64,000 nt of DNA from Proteles cristata cristata (taxonomy: Eukaryota; Chordata; Mammalia; Carnivora; Hyaenidae). The stretch lies in the NCBI GenBank assembly GCA_017311185.1, contig JAESUZ010000446.1, positions 248,001-312,000 on the forward strand. Reading direction: 5' to 3'. The position numbers were made by a program, and so were the translations under genes. Below the pieces are notes generated by a model. It had not been told where the DNA came from, made no database searches, and saw nothing but the letters and a program-made list of their open reading frames with translations. Of this stretch, positions 54,661 through 64,000 are shown in pieces. How positions within the stretch are numbered: the stretch's first letter is position 1; every line of letters starts with the position of its first letter.

Positions 54661-56064
54661 CTTTTTGCAAGCCAACAAATTAAGTTTAATGACAGGGTGA
54701 CCTAAAACAGATCATTAATACTTCCTGAGTCCTTTTCTCCTTGCTTAATGAGTAAAGGAGTTAGAAAAGATGGTGTTTTCAGTCTAGGTTCCTCCTCTTC
54801 CCCACCTCTTGTTTCTTATTTTCAAAAAAATTTTTTGAAAGGACAAAAAAAAATTTTTTCGGCTTGGGCAAAAGGCAGTTTGTGCCAATTTCTAAGTGTG
54901 ACCCAATAAGGAAAGTAAAGTACAAATGTGAGTAATTATGCCCCCTCACCATGGAGGTAGTGTACGTGTGAGATTCAAGTGTCTTCCATAAAATATAAGC
55001 AAAGGCAATAGAGAATCATCCGGAAACACTTTACTTGGTTTAATTAGAGATAAGGTTTACAAAGATAGGAAACTGAGGATTGCTAAAGAATATTAGAAAG
55101 GAGGGTTGCCTGAAAAGAATTTGTCTACTTGTCTTCCGAATTGTTCAATTGCACTCAATTGCACTTCTTTACTGAAGGAGTTGAAAATATTTATTTCAAA
55201 AGAAGGGTTGCAATACTGCAGAAAGATAAACCTCTGTTAGCCTGATATAAATACCCACTTGAGAACACTCACTCTCCTTTATTATTGCTTTTTCAAATAA
55301 TTCCTTGCTCACGAGGAAGCGATTGGATCTGCGGTTGGCCCCCTGCGTGACGGGAAAAATACTGTTTGCTCTAGAGGCAGACCCTCGGCTATAGAGGGTG
55401 CACACTTTCTCATCAGGTATGGATTGACCAGACAAAATTGAGTTTCTAGAGTTGCCAAATCCAGGGTCAGGCGCTGGGATAGGAATCGTTCAAAGAGCAG
55501 CCACCCAGAGGAGCCAGCTGGGCATCACAGGAGCAAGGGGACTGGACGGAGCGAGGTCCTTGCCATCGAGAGTGAAAGGGACCACGGGCTCCCACTGACC
55601 TGCTCCCTTCTGCTCCCCTCATGCAACCCTGTGAGCAAGATGCTCTCCGGTACAGGGGTGGGTGTCTATTCATAACGCGGTCCTGGGCGTGTTTCTGCTG
55701 TTGCTTAGGAACTCAGGGAAATAGAGGGAATTTTCAAGCTGTGCTTTTAGGAAACTATAAGCGTTGACTGGTTTGGTTTCTGGCTCTGAGCCTGAAAAAA
55801 GCGCCTTCACCTGTTCCGTTACCTTCACCCACAGCTACGTCTTGATTATAAAAGGCTCCTTGTGACATTTCAAGTTCTTGCCTGCATGGTAGGTGCTCAA
55901 CACATGGAAAACACTTCTTAGCTTCCATTTATGTACCTCGCAGGTAAGAAATAGTTTGAATAAGACATGTGGGAAGTTTGTGAGTAAGAACTCCATATAC
56001 CACCCGCTTTTCTAATGTTATTCGCTATGTTAAGAACACAGGCAGGTGGTCTGGTGGGAAGTGT
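54661..56064. other. Unique sequence, no gene seen
   Basis: A small inverted pair 'aaaaaaattttttt' lies at 54824-54860. An L2 trace ('tggtaggtgctcaacacatg') is near 55888-55910. Confidence 0.45.
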
Positions 56065-56212
56065 ATGGACTTAAGAGCAGGAGAAGTCCATCTTCATGAC
56101 TGGGCTTCACTGCTGACCAGCCATGTGGGTGTGGGGGGGTCCCATCTCCCTGGGCCTCAGTTTTCTCAGCTGTAAAATGAAACAATGGACTCATAATGTT
56201 CCTTGAAATCCA
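56065..56212 (+). mobile_element. MIR SINE, plus orientation
   Basis: 'atggacttaagagcaggaga', 'tgggcctcagttttctcagc' and 'tgtaaaatgaaacaatggac'. A SINE landed at its 3' end. Confidence 0.75.
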
Positions 56213-56227
56213 AAAAATCCAGAAGGT

Positions 56228-56361
56228 GGGATGCCTGGGTGGCTCAGTTGGTTAAGCATCTGACTCTTGGTTTCAGCTCAGGTCATGATCTTCCGGATTG
56301 TGAGTTCAAGCCCCACATCAGGCTTGGGATTCTGTCTCTCCTTCTCTCTGCCCCTCCCCCA

Positions 56362-56404
<43 letters not shown>

Positions 56405-56450
56405 CACGGTCTCTCTCTCTCTCTCCCTAAGATAAAATTTTAAAAAACTT
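56228..56450 (+). mobile_element. CAN SINE with an internal GT repeat
   Basis: A 15-bp duplication (aaaaatcca[g/t]aaggt) at 56213-56227 and 56451-56465. The GT/GC run at 56364-56404 lies inside the CT-rich section, so it arose after or during SINE spread. Confidence 0.95.
56364..56404. repeat. GT microsatellite with GCGC end, inside SINE
   Basis: About 15 GT units followed by GCGCGCGTGTG. Alternating purine-pyrimidine sequence with Z-DNA potential. Confidence 0.95.
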
Positions 56451-56813
56451 AAAAATCCATAAGGTCTCAAATAACCTTACATTTTTTTTCTTACTCAGAT
56501 AATTACATCGCTATCAATTAGATGATTGATTTGTACGCACTGAGATTGGCTCAAAGTTACATGTCAACTTACTTGAATTTTTGCAGCAGAGGAAGACATT
56601 TCCATTTCCAGTGACAGCCACCTAGTAGTTTAAAGTCTTCCATTTCATTATTCACCCTAATGTTTTCACTAAAACACATGCGGTTTTCAAACACAGGAAA
56701 GAAAACATGGTAACCTGTGGTTATAATTTCCACTAGAAATTAAAAAAAAAAAGTAGCTCAGAAAGAGTGTTTGTGGGGAGTTCCTTTAAACATGAAAGCC
56801 TCCGCTAGAAGCG

Positions 56814-56845
56814 TTTTTTTCTTTTTCTTTCTTTCTTTCTTTTCT
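56814..56845. repeat. TTTC tetranucleotide repeat
   Basis: Run of TTTC/CTTT units after a T7 stretch. Confidence 0.9.
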
Positions 56846-56986
56846 TGAGAACACTGTTAATGGTGGCAGGTTTCAAAAGTTGTTGAAAATAGGGCTCAAC
56901 TGTCTCTGTGTCATAGCTCCAAATGAACCCGTGGCCACATGGCCGTGAGAGCTTTCAGGACCTTGAGTTTGCAATCTTCCAGCATA

Positions 56987-57185
56987 TTTATTATTATTTT
57001 TTTTAGTGTTTATTTATTTTTGAGACAGAGTGTGAGTGGGGGAGGGAAAGAGAAAGAGGGAGACAGAATCCAAAGTAGGCTCCAGACTCTGAGCTGTCAG
57101 CACAGAGCCTGACGCGGGGCTCGAACCCACAGACCGTGAGATCACGAAGCCAGACGCCCAACCAACTGAGCCACCTAGGCGCCCC
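56987..57185 (-). mobile_element. CAN SINE, small internal loss
   Basis: A perfect 12-bp duplication (tcttccagcata) at 56975-56986 and 57186-57197. About 20 bp are missing around 'gatcacgaagccagacgccc'. Confidence 0.95.
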
Positions 57186-57197
57186 TCTTCCAGCATA

Positions 57198-58364
57198 GTT
57201 TTCAGCAGTCACTTGTTTCTTCTTTCAGTTGAAATTCTGGAAAACGTGGAGGAAACGTCTTTCCGGGAAACCTTACCCACTTCCCAAACAGCTCTATACG
57301 TCCTTAACAGACCCCTACCTGGAAGCAAATCGGTCCACTGGCAACAGCTTTTCTGCTCGCATACGACCTTCATAGTTATTCTCATGACTAGCTCTGTCCT
57401 CTGATCAGCTGTGATCAGTTGACTTTATGGCACGATTAATTAATTTTTCCATAAGTATTTAAGGAGCAGCTAAGTTGATGATGGATTTCACAGGGAATCA
57501 GCAGGAAATGCAAAAGAGCAAACAAAACAAAGATCCTTTGCATTTTCTGAAACAGAACCCTCGGAAGCTGTAGAGACGCAGAGTAAGTTTTATGGAGATT
57601 CTGTTTTCACAAGGCTGTAATTTTAGCTCTGGGAGTCCTCCCTTCATGTGGTTGGGCTCCCTTGTAGTGAGGGGCCCCTTGACTAAATCCCAGGTGTTGC
57701 TTCCAGAAGCCAGCTGCTAAAGATGCCGGGGAAAAAACGCATAAGTGGAGGAAGAAATATATGACAAATGTTTTTCTTATCACAATTGTGAGTCGCCTTC
57801 CTGAGGAAGTAAAGCTCTTCGGTGTGTCAGGAGGAGCAGACACAGGTGATTTTCACATGTGGTTCGGGTTTAGAGGGAACAGCGACGTAGGTATAATGAG
57901 AGAGCCAGAGCGACTGTTCTGCGTCTGTCAAGCTCTTATCTGCCCCGAGGCGAGATGTTATCAGCGGGAACATGTTTGTACACAAGCGCAGATGTGTGCG
58001 GTAAATATGTCTTCGTGTCAGCACAGGACAGCGACGGGCAGCTCCCTCTCGGTGGTGTCCCTGCTTTCCTCTTTCTCCGTTGCAGCCTGCCCTCAGCATG
58101 GTGGCCAGAGTGGCTCTGCCCAAGCTGCTCCCCCGCTCCAGCCCTGCAGGGCTCCCTTCTCACCCCCAGGGCAGCCCCGCCCCGCCCTGAGCACCCACTG
58201 CACTCAGCTCCCCACATGGACCTCTCCATGCTCCTCAACGTGCCAGACAAGCCTCAGGTCCTCTGGGTCTTAGGGTGAGCACCGAGTCTCGGTGGGTATC
58301 ACACTGCGGCCCCAAAGACCTCCTATCCACCCCTACACCTATTCCCTCTGTGACCCCCTTCCCA
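57198..58364. other. Unique sequence with one exon-like segment
   Basis: No repeat recognised. GC rises toward 58.1-58.3 kb, where an exon-like segment lies (separate entry). Confidence 0.45.
58086..58274 (+). other. Exon-like segment, 189 bp
   Basis: A strong acceptor (tttcctctttctccgttgcag, AG at 58084-58085) precedes and CTTAGG|GTGAGC (GT at 58275) follows. One frame, continuous with the 107-codon ORF at 57955-58278, is open throughout (ends MDLSMLLNVPDKPQVLWVLG). The length is a multiple of three. The product is Pro/Ser/Cys-rich and not recognised. Opposite-strand frames (57936-58250) also stay open, so composition may be responsible. Confidence 0.25.
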
Positions 58365-58495
58365 CCTTGTCCACACTTCTAGAACATTAGCTCCATGGGA
58401 GCCAGAGTATTTGTTTTGTTTCATTTTCTATCATATCCCCAACAACCTGGCACAGAAGAGTCACTCAAACAGTATTTGTTATACAGATGAATTAA
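58365..58495 (+). mobile_element. L2 3'-end fragment
   Basis: 'acattagctccatgggagcc', 'catatccccaacaacctggc' and 'acagtatttgttatacagat' follow L2. Confidence 0.65.
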
Positions 58496-58590
58496 TCAAG
58501 GCAACTAATCACAATCCCTTTATATATAAATGAGATGCATTCACTTGTGTATTTGTGTGAAAGAGTTGAATGGCTCTAGATGTAATTTGG

Positions 58591-58666
58591 CTCAAACTTA
58601 CAGTCCATGAGATCATGACCTGAACCAAAGGCAGACACTTAACTGACTGAGCCACCCAGATGCCCC
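58591..58666 (-). mobile_element. CAN SINE head fragment
   Basis: Only the reversed tRNA-like head: 'catgagatcatgacctgaac' to 'gagccacccagatgcccc'. The rest is absent. Confidence 0.88.
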
Positions 58667-58849
58667 TAAAAATTTTTTTTTGTAAACAAAGAGCGAGTTC
58701 TTTACTTTAAATGGAATTTCTTCCTTCCAAAAATTGGAGTCAAATTACTTCTTTAAAAAATGAGTAATAAGTCAATGAATATATTTATTCATTGATTAAC
58801 CAGTCAATAATGCTGAGCCAAGGAATTACTATTTTCAAGTAGATGGCTG

Positions 58850-59330
58850 CCTTTGTTTGCTATGGCTGCTGTAACTAATTACTATGCACTTAGCAGTTTA
58901 AAACAAAGCAAATGCACGATTTCATAGTTTGAAAGATGCACTCTGAGCCAGTGGGGACTCTCTGGGGGGAACTCAGTTGGTTTCTCTGAAATCGGAGTGT
59001 TGGGAGGCTCTGGAAGATTCTACCCCCCCTCCCCCGCTCGTTCAGGCTACTGGAAGAATCTGGTTCCTCACAGATGTAGCACTAAACCTCATTTTCTTAC
59101 GGGCTGTTAATGGGAGCTGCCCTGAAGTCTCTCTCGTCCTCACATGAGGCCCCACATCAAAGATCAGCAATGTCCATGCCTTCTCTGTCCTGGAATCTCC
59201 TTGACTCCCCTTCTGCAGCATCTCCAGCCTCCATCCAGAGAAGATTCTCTGCCTTTAATGGCTCATTAGGTCAGGTTGGGCTCACCCAGATAAGTCAGGA
59301 TCATGCCTCTATTTTAAGACTTGCTGTCTT
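58850..59330 (-). mobile_element. Probable MaLR/ERVL-type LTR, minus
   Basis: 'gtttgctatggctgctgtaa', 'cttagcagtttaaaacaaag' and 'cacccagataagtcaggatc' match a common old LTR family read in reverse. Subfamily not certain. No coding content. Confidence 0.5.
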
Positions 59331-59331
59331 A

Positions 59332-59558
59332 GGGCTCCTGGGTGGCTCAGTCGGTTAAGTGTCCAACTTCGGCTCAGGTCATGATCTCATAGTTCGTGGG
59401 TTCAAGCCCCATGTCAGACTCTGTGCTGACAGCCAGCTCAGAGCCTGGAGCCTGTCTTCAGATCCTGTGTTTCTCTCTCTCTCTGCCCCTCCCCTGCTCA
59501 CGCTGTCTCTATCTCTCTCTCTCAACAATAAATAAAACGTTAAAAAATTAAAAAAAAA
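59332..59558 (+). mobile_element. CAN SINE, full length
   Basis: Duplication aagactt[g/a]ctgt[c/t]tta at 59316-59331 and 59559-59574. It lies at the edge of the LTR-like stretch. Confidence 0.95.
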
Positions 59559-59638
59559 AAGACTTACTGTTTTAGTTATATCTGGGAAACAGGGAATGGA
59601 CCTCTTTGAGAAGCACAGTTCTGCCTTTGAAAGGTGTT

Positions 59639-59838
59639 TTACGTTTATTTTTGACAGAGAGAGACAGAGCACAAGCAGGGGAGGAGCAGAGGGAGAGAGA
59701 GAGACACAGAATTTGAAGCAGGCTCCAAGCTCTGAGCTGTCAGCACAGAGCCCGACGCGGGGCTCGAACTCATGAACCTTGAGATCATGACCTCACCCAA
59801 AGTCAGATACTTAACTGACTGAGCCACCCAAGCATCCC
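59639..59838 (-). mobile_element. CAN SINE, full length
   Basis: Reversed copy ending 'gagccacccaagcatccc', 80 bp from the opposite-facing SINE at 59332-59558. Confidence 0.93.
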
Positions 59839-59858
59839 TATAGGCATGCAATCTTTTA

Positions 59859-60087
59859 TTTATTTATTTAAAAAATTTTTTTTACTGTTTATTTATTTTT
59901 GAGAGAGAGATAGATACAGAGTGTGAACAGGGAGGGGTAGAGAGAGAGGGAGACACAGAATCCAAAACAGACTCCAGCCTCTGAGTGGTCAGCACAGAGC
60001 TCGACGTGGGGATCGAACCCACAAACCATGAGATCATGACCTGAGCTGAAGTCAGATACTTAACCGACTGAGCCATCCAGGTGCCCC
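59859..60087 (-). mobile_element. CAN SINE, full length
   Basis: Reversed copy with a long T/A-rich end. Decayed duplication tataggcatgcaatctt (59839-59855) and tataggtgtgcattctt (60089-60105). Confidence 0.93.
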
Positions 60088-60424
60088 ATATAGGTGTGCA
60101 TTCTTGATGATAATTATAGAAAAATATTACCTTCTGGAATGAAAGGTTTTGTTCCCAGGCAAGTAACTGTCCATGAAGTGTCCTAAAATAAGGTTGCTGT
60201 TGAGAATTGGGTACTGCTTCTCGATTTTCATCAAGTCACAGGTCTGGGTTGAAAGAGAGAGACAAGCAGACAGGTGGCTTCTTAGACATAGACTTTTCGT
60301 GTTCATGGTTTTGATAGAATCAAAATCTATCAAGAAAAATTATCTCCGGAGATACCAATTTATGTTAAACAAGCATATAGGAGACTGATTTATAAACCAG
60401 AAAGTCAGTTGATAAGTTTTTTTT

Positions 60425-60740
60425 TAATGTGTCTTCATTCATGAATATTTATTCACACCTTTTGGTGTCAGGAACTATTTCAAGTATTGCTTCCATTCTA
60501 GGAAAGGAAGGGAAGGCAGTTGTGTAAGCAACTAAGGAAACAAGGTCACTTCAAAGACTCATAAATGTTTCAGAGGCCATGCCATGGGTGATGTAACAGA
60601 GATAAGGTGCCAGTGTGGGGGGCCCGTGTGATATTTAAATAAGACCTGAGTGAGGAACACACGTCAGCGGTTTGGATGCCTGGAGAGGGACCACAGAGCA
60701 ACAGTTTTCCAAGGCAGAGGGAACAGTGAACTCTAACCTA
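60425..60740 (-). mobile_element. L2 fragment, minus orientation
   Basis: 'tttattcacaccttttggtg', 'aaataagacctgagtgagga' and 'aaggcagagggaacagtgaa' match the reversed L2 3' region. Confidence 0.6.
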
Positions 60741-61019
60741 AGCTACAAAGCCCCTGACTTCCATTATTAAAAGAGCGGGATAAAAACAGTGCTACTTTCA
60801 TCTGTCAGGAATTGCCTCAGCGACCACGACACGAAATCTCAGCTACGTCAAGCCATAGCACACAGAGAAGCATTGTCAAAGGCTTGTCAGCAGACGGGAT
60901 GCCTGTTAGTGTGGCTTCCACTGGGAGAAGCCACATTTAAATTGATTACACACAGGACGGGAGGGTACAGATGATTCCCATCAGCCTTTGGTGCTGCCAT
61001 TGGTAAAGCCTCCCGCATA
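60741..61019. other. Unique sequence, no gene seen
   Basis: Nothing recognised apart from two opposite-strand frames of about 61 codons. Confidence 0.45.
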
Positions 61020-61400
61020 GAATTGGCCCAGGAACAACGCCTTCCACGTTGTGCCGAGTGGAAGAAGCCAGACACAGAAGAGCAGCAGGGTGTATGATTC
61101 TATTTCCATGAGCAGCTAGAGCAGGCGAAACTTATCTAGATGATGGATCAGCACTTCCTCCGGGGAGGGGCTGGGGCTAGAAATTGACAGCCTCGACGGA
61201 GACACCTTTCTGGAGAGATGGAAACACTCTGTATCTCCATTCGGTGTACTCGATACACATTTGGCAAAAGTCATTGACCTGTATAATTAAAATGTACGAA
61301 TTTTGCAGTTAGGTAAATTGTTCCTTAATATACTTGTTAAAAATAATAAAATTAATAAAACACATCTTATACCCATTCTTGAACAGAAAAAAAAAAAGGT
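61020..61400 (+). mobile_element. Old L1 (L1M) 3' end
   Basis: 'gtggaagaagccagacacag', 'gtgtatgattctatttccat', 'aattaaaatgtacgaatttt' and an A-rich end. Confidence 0.7.
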
Positions 61401-61499
61401 GGGAGACATTATTCCAACAAACTGCATGAGACTGGTGCCACTGTTTTAGTTTTTTGAGTTTTTGTTGCAGGAAGAACACTTAGCGTGAAATCTAGCCTC

Positions 61500-61885
61500 A
61501 TAACAAATTTTGAACTGCATAATGCAGCATTGGTAATTGTAGGCTGTGTTGTACAGCAGATTTCTAGAATTTCATCATCTTGAAGAATTGAAGCTTTAGA
61601 CTATGAAACAGGGGCTCCCCATTTCCCCCTCATTGCCCCCCATCCCTAGCAACCATCATTTTACTCTCTGTTTCTGTGAGTTTGACTATGTTGGTTTCCT
61701 TGTGTAAGTGGAATCATCATGTAGAATATGCCCTTCTCCGACTGGCTTGTTTCACTTAGCATGGTGTCTCCCAGGTTCATGTATATGGTCGTTAATGTTG
61801 AGCTTTCCTGTTTTTCAAGACTAAATCATATTCTGCTGTATGTAACTACCATGGGCTTTCTTTATCAGTTCATCTGTCCAATTTG
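61500..61885 (-). mobile_element. Old L1 (L1M) 3' region, minus
   Basis: 'gttgtacagcagatttctag', 'catccctagcaaccatcatt', 'ggcttgtttcacttagcatg' and 'atcagttcatctgtccaatt'. Confidence 0.8.
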
Positions 61886-61889
61886 AGAA

Positions 61890-62515
61890 GGACATACAGA
61901 AAGGTACAGCCCAATCTTCCTTATATAGACAGATGCAAATTATGAGCCAAATAATTCCAGTAATATCTCAAAACTAACCTATCATAACTGATTGTAAGAT
62001 TAAACCTTAGAAAATCAGTATGTCACCATAATAACTGATTAAAAGAGAAACTCTACCCCCGTTTTAAGAAATGCAGAAAAACAATTGGTATAACTTGGCA
62101 TCCATCTATGATAAAACTCTTAGCTTCATTATGGAAAAGTACCTTCTTTGATAAAGAGCACCTAAAAAAACAACAACCCTAGAGTCAATTTAATGTTCAA
62201 ACATTGAAAACTTCACCACGTGATGTCAAGACCCAAGACACAGTGTTTGCTTTCACCGCACTTCAATATTAAACTGGAAGTTCTAGGAAACAGAGTGAGA
62301 TAAGTAAACAAGTAAAGAAATTAAGATTGGACAGGAAGAAAAACAGTATCATCCCTGTTGTTGAGATCATGGTGCGCTTAGAATACTAAAAAGAATCTAT
62401 AAAGAGATTATAAGGTTGTGTGTTTATGCACAGTTAATATATAAAATCCGTGGGTATTAATAGGACAATACAAAATAAAAGTTATCATTAAAATAATAGT
62501 GTAGATAGGGAAGAG
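61890..62515 (+). mobile_element. Degenerate L1 ORF2 stretch
   Basis: 'atgataaaactcttagcttc', 'gtttgctttcaccgcacttc', 'aatattaaactggaagttct' and 'agaaattaagattggacagg' correspond to the RT part of L1 ORF2. Many stops, no usable frame. Confidence 0.6.
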
Positions 62516-62519
62516 ACTG

Positions 62520-63055
62520 ACAGCTATTTTTTCTAGGTTTTTGAGGCATAACTGACATAAAATTGTAATATATTTAGAGAGTACAACATGATGATTTGCT
62601 ATACGTATACACTTGTGAAATGACTTCCACGGTCAAGTTAATTAACATATCCATCACCCTACAACATTCCATGCTTGTTCTGTTTTGTTTTGTTGGTGAG
62701 AACGCTTAAAACCTAGCCTGTGAGCAAATATAGAGCATGAAGTACGGTATGATTAACTACAGTCACAGCACTGTGCCTTAGGTTTCAGAAGTTATTCATC
62801 TTACAACCGGAAGATTATGCCCTTCGACAAACCTCATCTCCTTTGCCCCTGTCCTCTGACCCCCAGTGACCAATTTTCTACTCTCTGTTTCTAGAAGTTT
62901 GAGATTCTGTTTTGTTTTTTGCTCTTTTTAGATTCCCATATAAGTGAGATCATACATGGTTTGTCTTTCTCTGTGACTGGTTTATCTCACTCAGCATAAA
63001 TGCCCGCCCTGCCCTCCGCCCTGGGCTCATCCATGTTATCACACATGACAGGCTT
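62520..63055 (-). mobile_element. Old L1 (L1M) 3' region, minus
   Basis: 'gaggcataactgacataaaa', 'cacttgtgaaatgacttcca', 'attaacatatccatcaccct', 'tctgacccccagtgaccaat' and 'tatctcactcagcataaatg'. The younger L1 and a SINE scrap join at its right end. Confidence 0.85.
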
Positions 63056-63060
63056 TCCTT

Positions 63061-63104
63061 CTTTTTTTTTTTTTTTTTTTTTTACTGAGCAATCCAGGAG
63101 CCCC
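63061..63104 (-). mobile_element. CAN SINE scrap: T run joined to head end
   Basis: A T22 run (63063-63084) is followed directly by 'ctgagcaatccaggagcccc', the reversed outer head of a SINE. The body between them is gone, or the head came from a very short copy. Confidence 0.6.
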
Positions 63105-63116
63105 TTGAATTACTTT

Positions 63117-64000
63117 ATTTTTTTTTTTTTCAAATAGTTTATTGTCAAATTAGTTTCCACATAACACCCAGTGCTCATCCCCACAAGTGCCCTCCTCCAT
63201 GCCCACCCCTCCTCCCCCCCACATCCACTAGTCCTCAGTTTTTGTCAGCATTCAAGAGTCTCTCATGGTTTGCCTCTCTCCCTTTCCCCCACCATTTCCG
63301 CCCTTCTTCTCCCCTTGGTCCTCTGTTAAGTTCCTCCTAATCCTCCTATACGTGCACACATATGATATTTGTCCTTTCTCTGCCTGACTTATTTCGCTCA
63401 GCATAACACCCTCAAGGTCCATCCATGTTGCTACACATGGCCAGATTTCATTGTTTCTCATTGCCATGTAGTATTCCATGGTATAGATAAACCACATCTT
63501 CTTGATCCATTCATCTGTTGATGGACACTTAGGCTCTTTCCATGTTTTAGCTATTGTGGAGAGTGCTGCTATGAACATTGGGGTACATGTGCTCCTATGC
63601 ATCAACATTTCTGTATCCCTTGGGTAAATTCCTAGCAGTGCTATTGCTGGGTCATAGGGGAGTTCTATTGTTAGTTTCCTGAGGAACCTCACACTGTTTT
63701 CCAGAGGGGCTGTACCAGTTTACATTCCCACCAACAGTGTAGGAGGGTGCCCGTTTCTCCACATCCTCGCCAGCATCTAGAGTTCTCTGATTGGCTCATT
63801 TTAGCCACTCTGACTGGCGTGAGGTGGTATCTCAGTGTGGTTTTGATTTGTATTTCCCTGATGAGGAGCGATGCTGAGCATCGTTTCATGTCTGTTGGCC
63901 ATCTGGATGTCCTCTTTGGAGAAGTGTCTGTTCATATCTTCTGCCCATTTCTTCACTGGGTTGTTTGTTTTTCGGGCGTGTAGTTTGGTGAGTTCCTTGT
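63117..64000 (-). mobile_element. Carnivore L1 3' end, runs off the window
   Basis: Reversed, with an A tail (T15 at 63117-63131), a 3' UTR ('gtttattgtcaaattagttt', 'tgctcatccccacaagtgcc') and ORF2 C-terminus. Same family as 38191-38652 and clearly younger than the L1M pieces. It continues past 64000, so its full length is unknown. Confidence 0.95.
63252..64000 (-). pseudogene. LINE-1 ORF2 C-terminal region, frameshifted
   Basis: ORF2 encodes the endonuclease/reverse transcriptase of L1; only its C-terminus is here. Frame 63692-63252 keeps ELPYDPAIALLGIYPRDTEM, then MFIAALSTIAKTWKEPKCPS and YTMEYYMAMRNNEIWPC. The preceding part, 63889-63689 ([19 protein letters not shown], then [20 protein letters not shown]), is in another frame. 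The part before that ([20 protein letters not shown]) is in a third. There are therefore two frameshifts, near 63690 and 63885, and no functional product. Confidence 0.92.

Noticed and set aside
1..64000. CRISPR arrays, operons, phage or plasmid features
   Set aside because: The regular repeats seen are interspersed retroposons with target duplications and simple repeats. Everything else fits a mammalian nuclear genome.

Overview
The window is non-coding-looking mammalian nuclear DNA, and its repeats point to a carnivore of the cat lineage. About 33 copies or pieces of a tRNA-Lys-derived CAN-type SINE are present. Their head (GCCTGGGTGGCTCAGT), B-box-like GGTTCGAGCCCC, CT-rich region and AATAAATAAACATT tail match the feline subfamily rather than the dog one. 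Two LINE-1 3' ends of a carnivore family, older L1M, L2 and MIR fragments, MaLR-type LTRs, hAT elements and a Tigger1-like element make up most of the rest. There is no sign of prokaryotic genes, CRISPR, rRNA or tRNA genes. No complete protein-coding gene can be recognised. Family names are given from memory of consensus sequences, not from a database search.

Layout. 0-9 kb: L2, MIR, a MaLR LTR, five SINEs and an adjacent pair of hAT elements (MER20-like, MER5A-like). 9-18 kb: an old L1, then GC-richer, mostly unique DNA (10.5-14 kb) holding the longest ORF of the window (287 codons, probably chance). 18.2-21.5 kb: a Tigger1-like element carrying a broken DDD transposase and split by three SINEs. 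21.5-24 kb: mostly unique; on the minus strand at 22.63-22.77 kb a TATA box, a Kozak-type ATG and a strong splice donor line up. 24.5-27.9 kb: L1M, a hAT fragment and an L2-like piece. 28-35.5 kb: mostly unique, with a GC-rich plateau at 30.5-31.5 kb and a hydrophobic exon-like segment at 35.5 kb. 35.85-37.5 kb: one long L2. 38-42 kb: a young 5'-truncated L1, several SINEs and an old L1. 44.2-44.9 kb: a clear CpG island with splice donors on both strands and ETS- and ERR-like sites, the best promoter in the window. 45-52 kb: mostly unique with CA microsatellites. 52.4-54.4 kb: two old L1 tails and a SINE inserted in a SINE. 55-60 kb: unique DNA, an exon-like segment at 58.1-58.3 kb and a SINE cluster. 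60.4-64 kb: L2 and several L1 pieces, ending in a carnivore L1 ORF2 that runs off the right edge.

Working picture: intronic or gene-flanking DNA around one CpG-island promoter, most likely firing on the minus strand at about 44.6-44.8 kb. A possible tissue-specific alternative first exon lies 22 kb downstream on the same strand. This gene model is inference. I found no convincing previously undescribed system.
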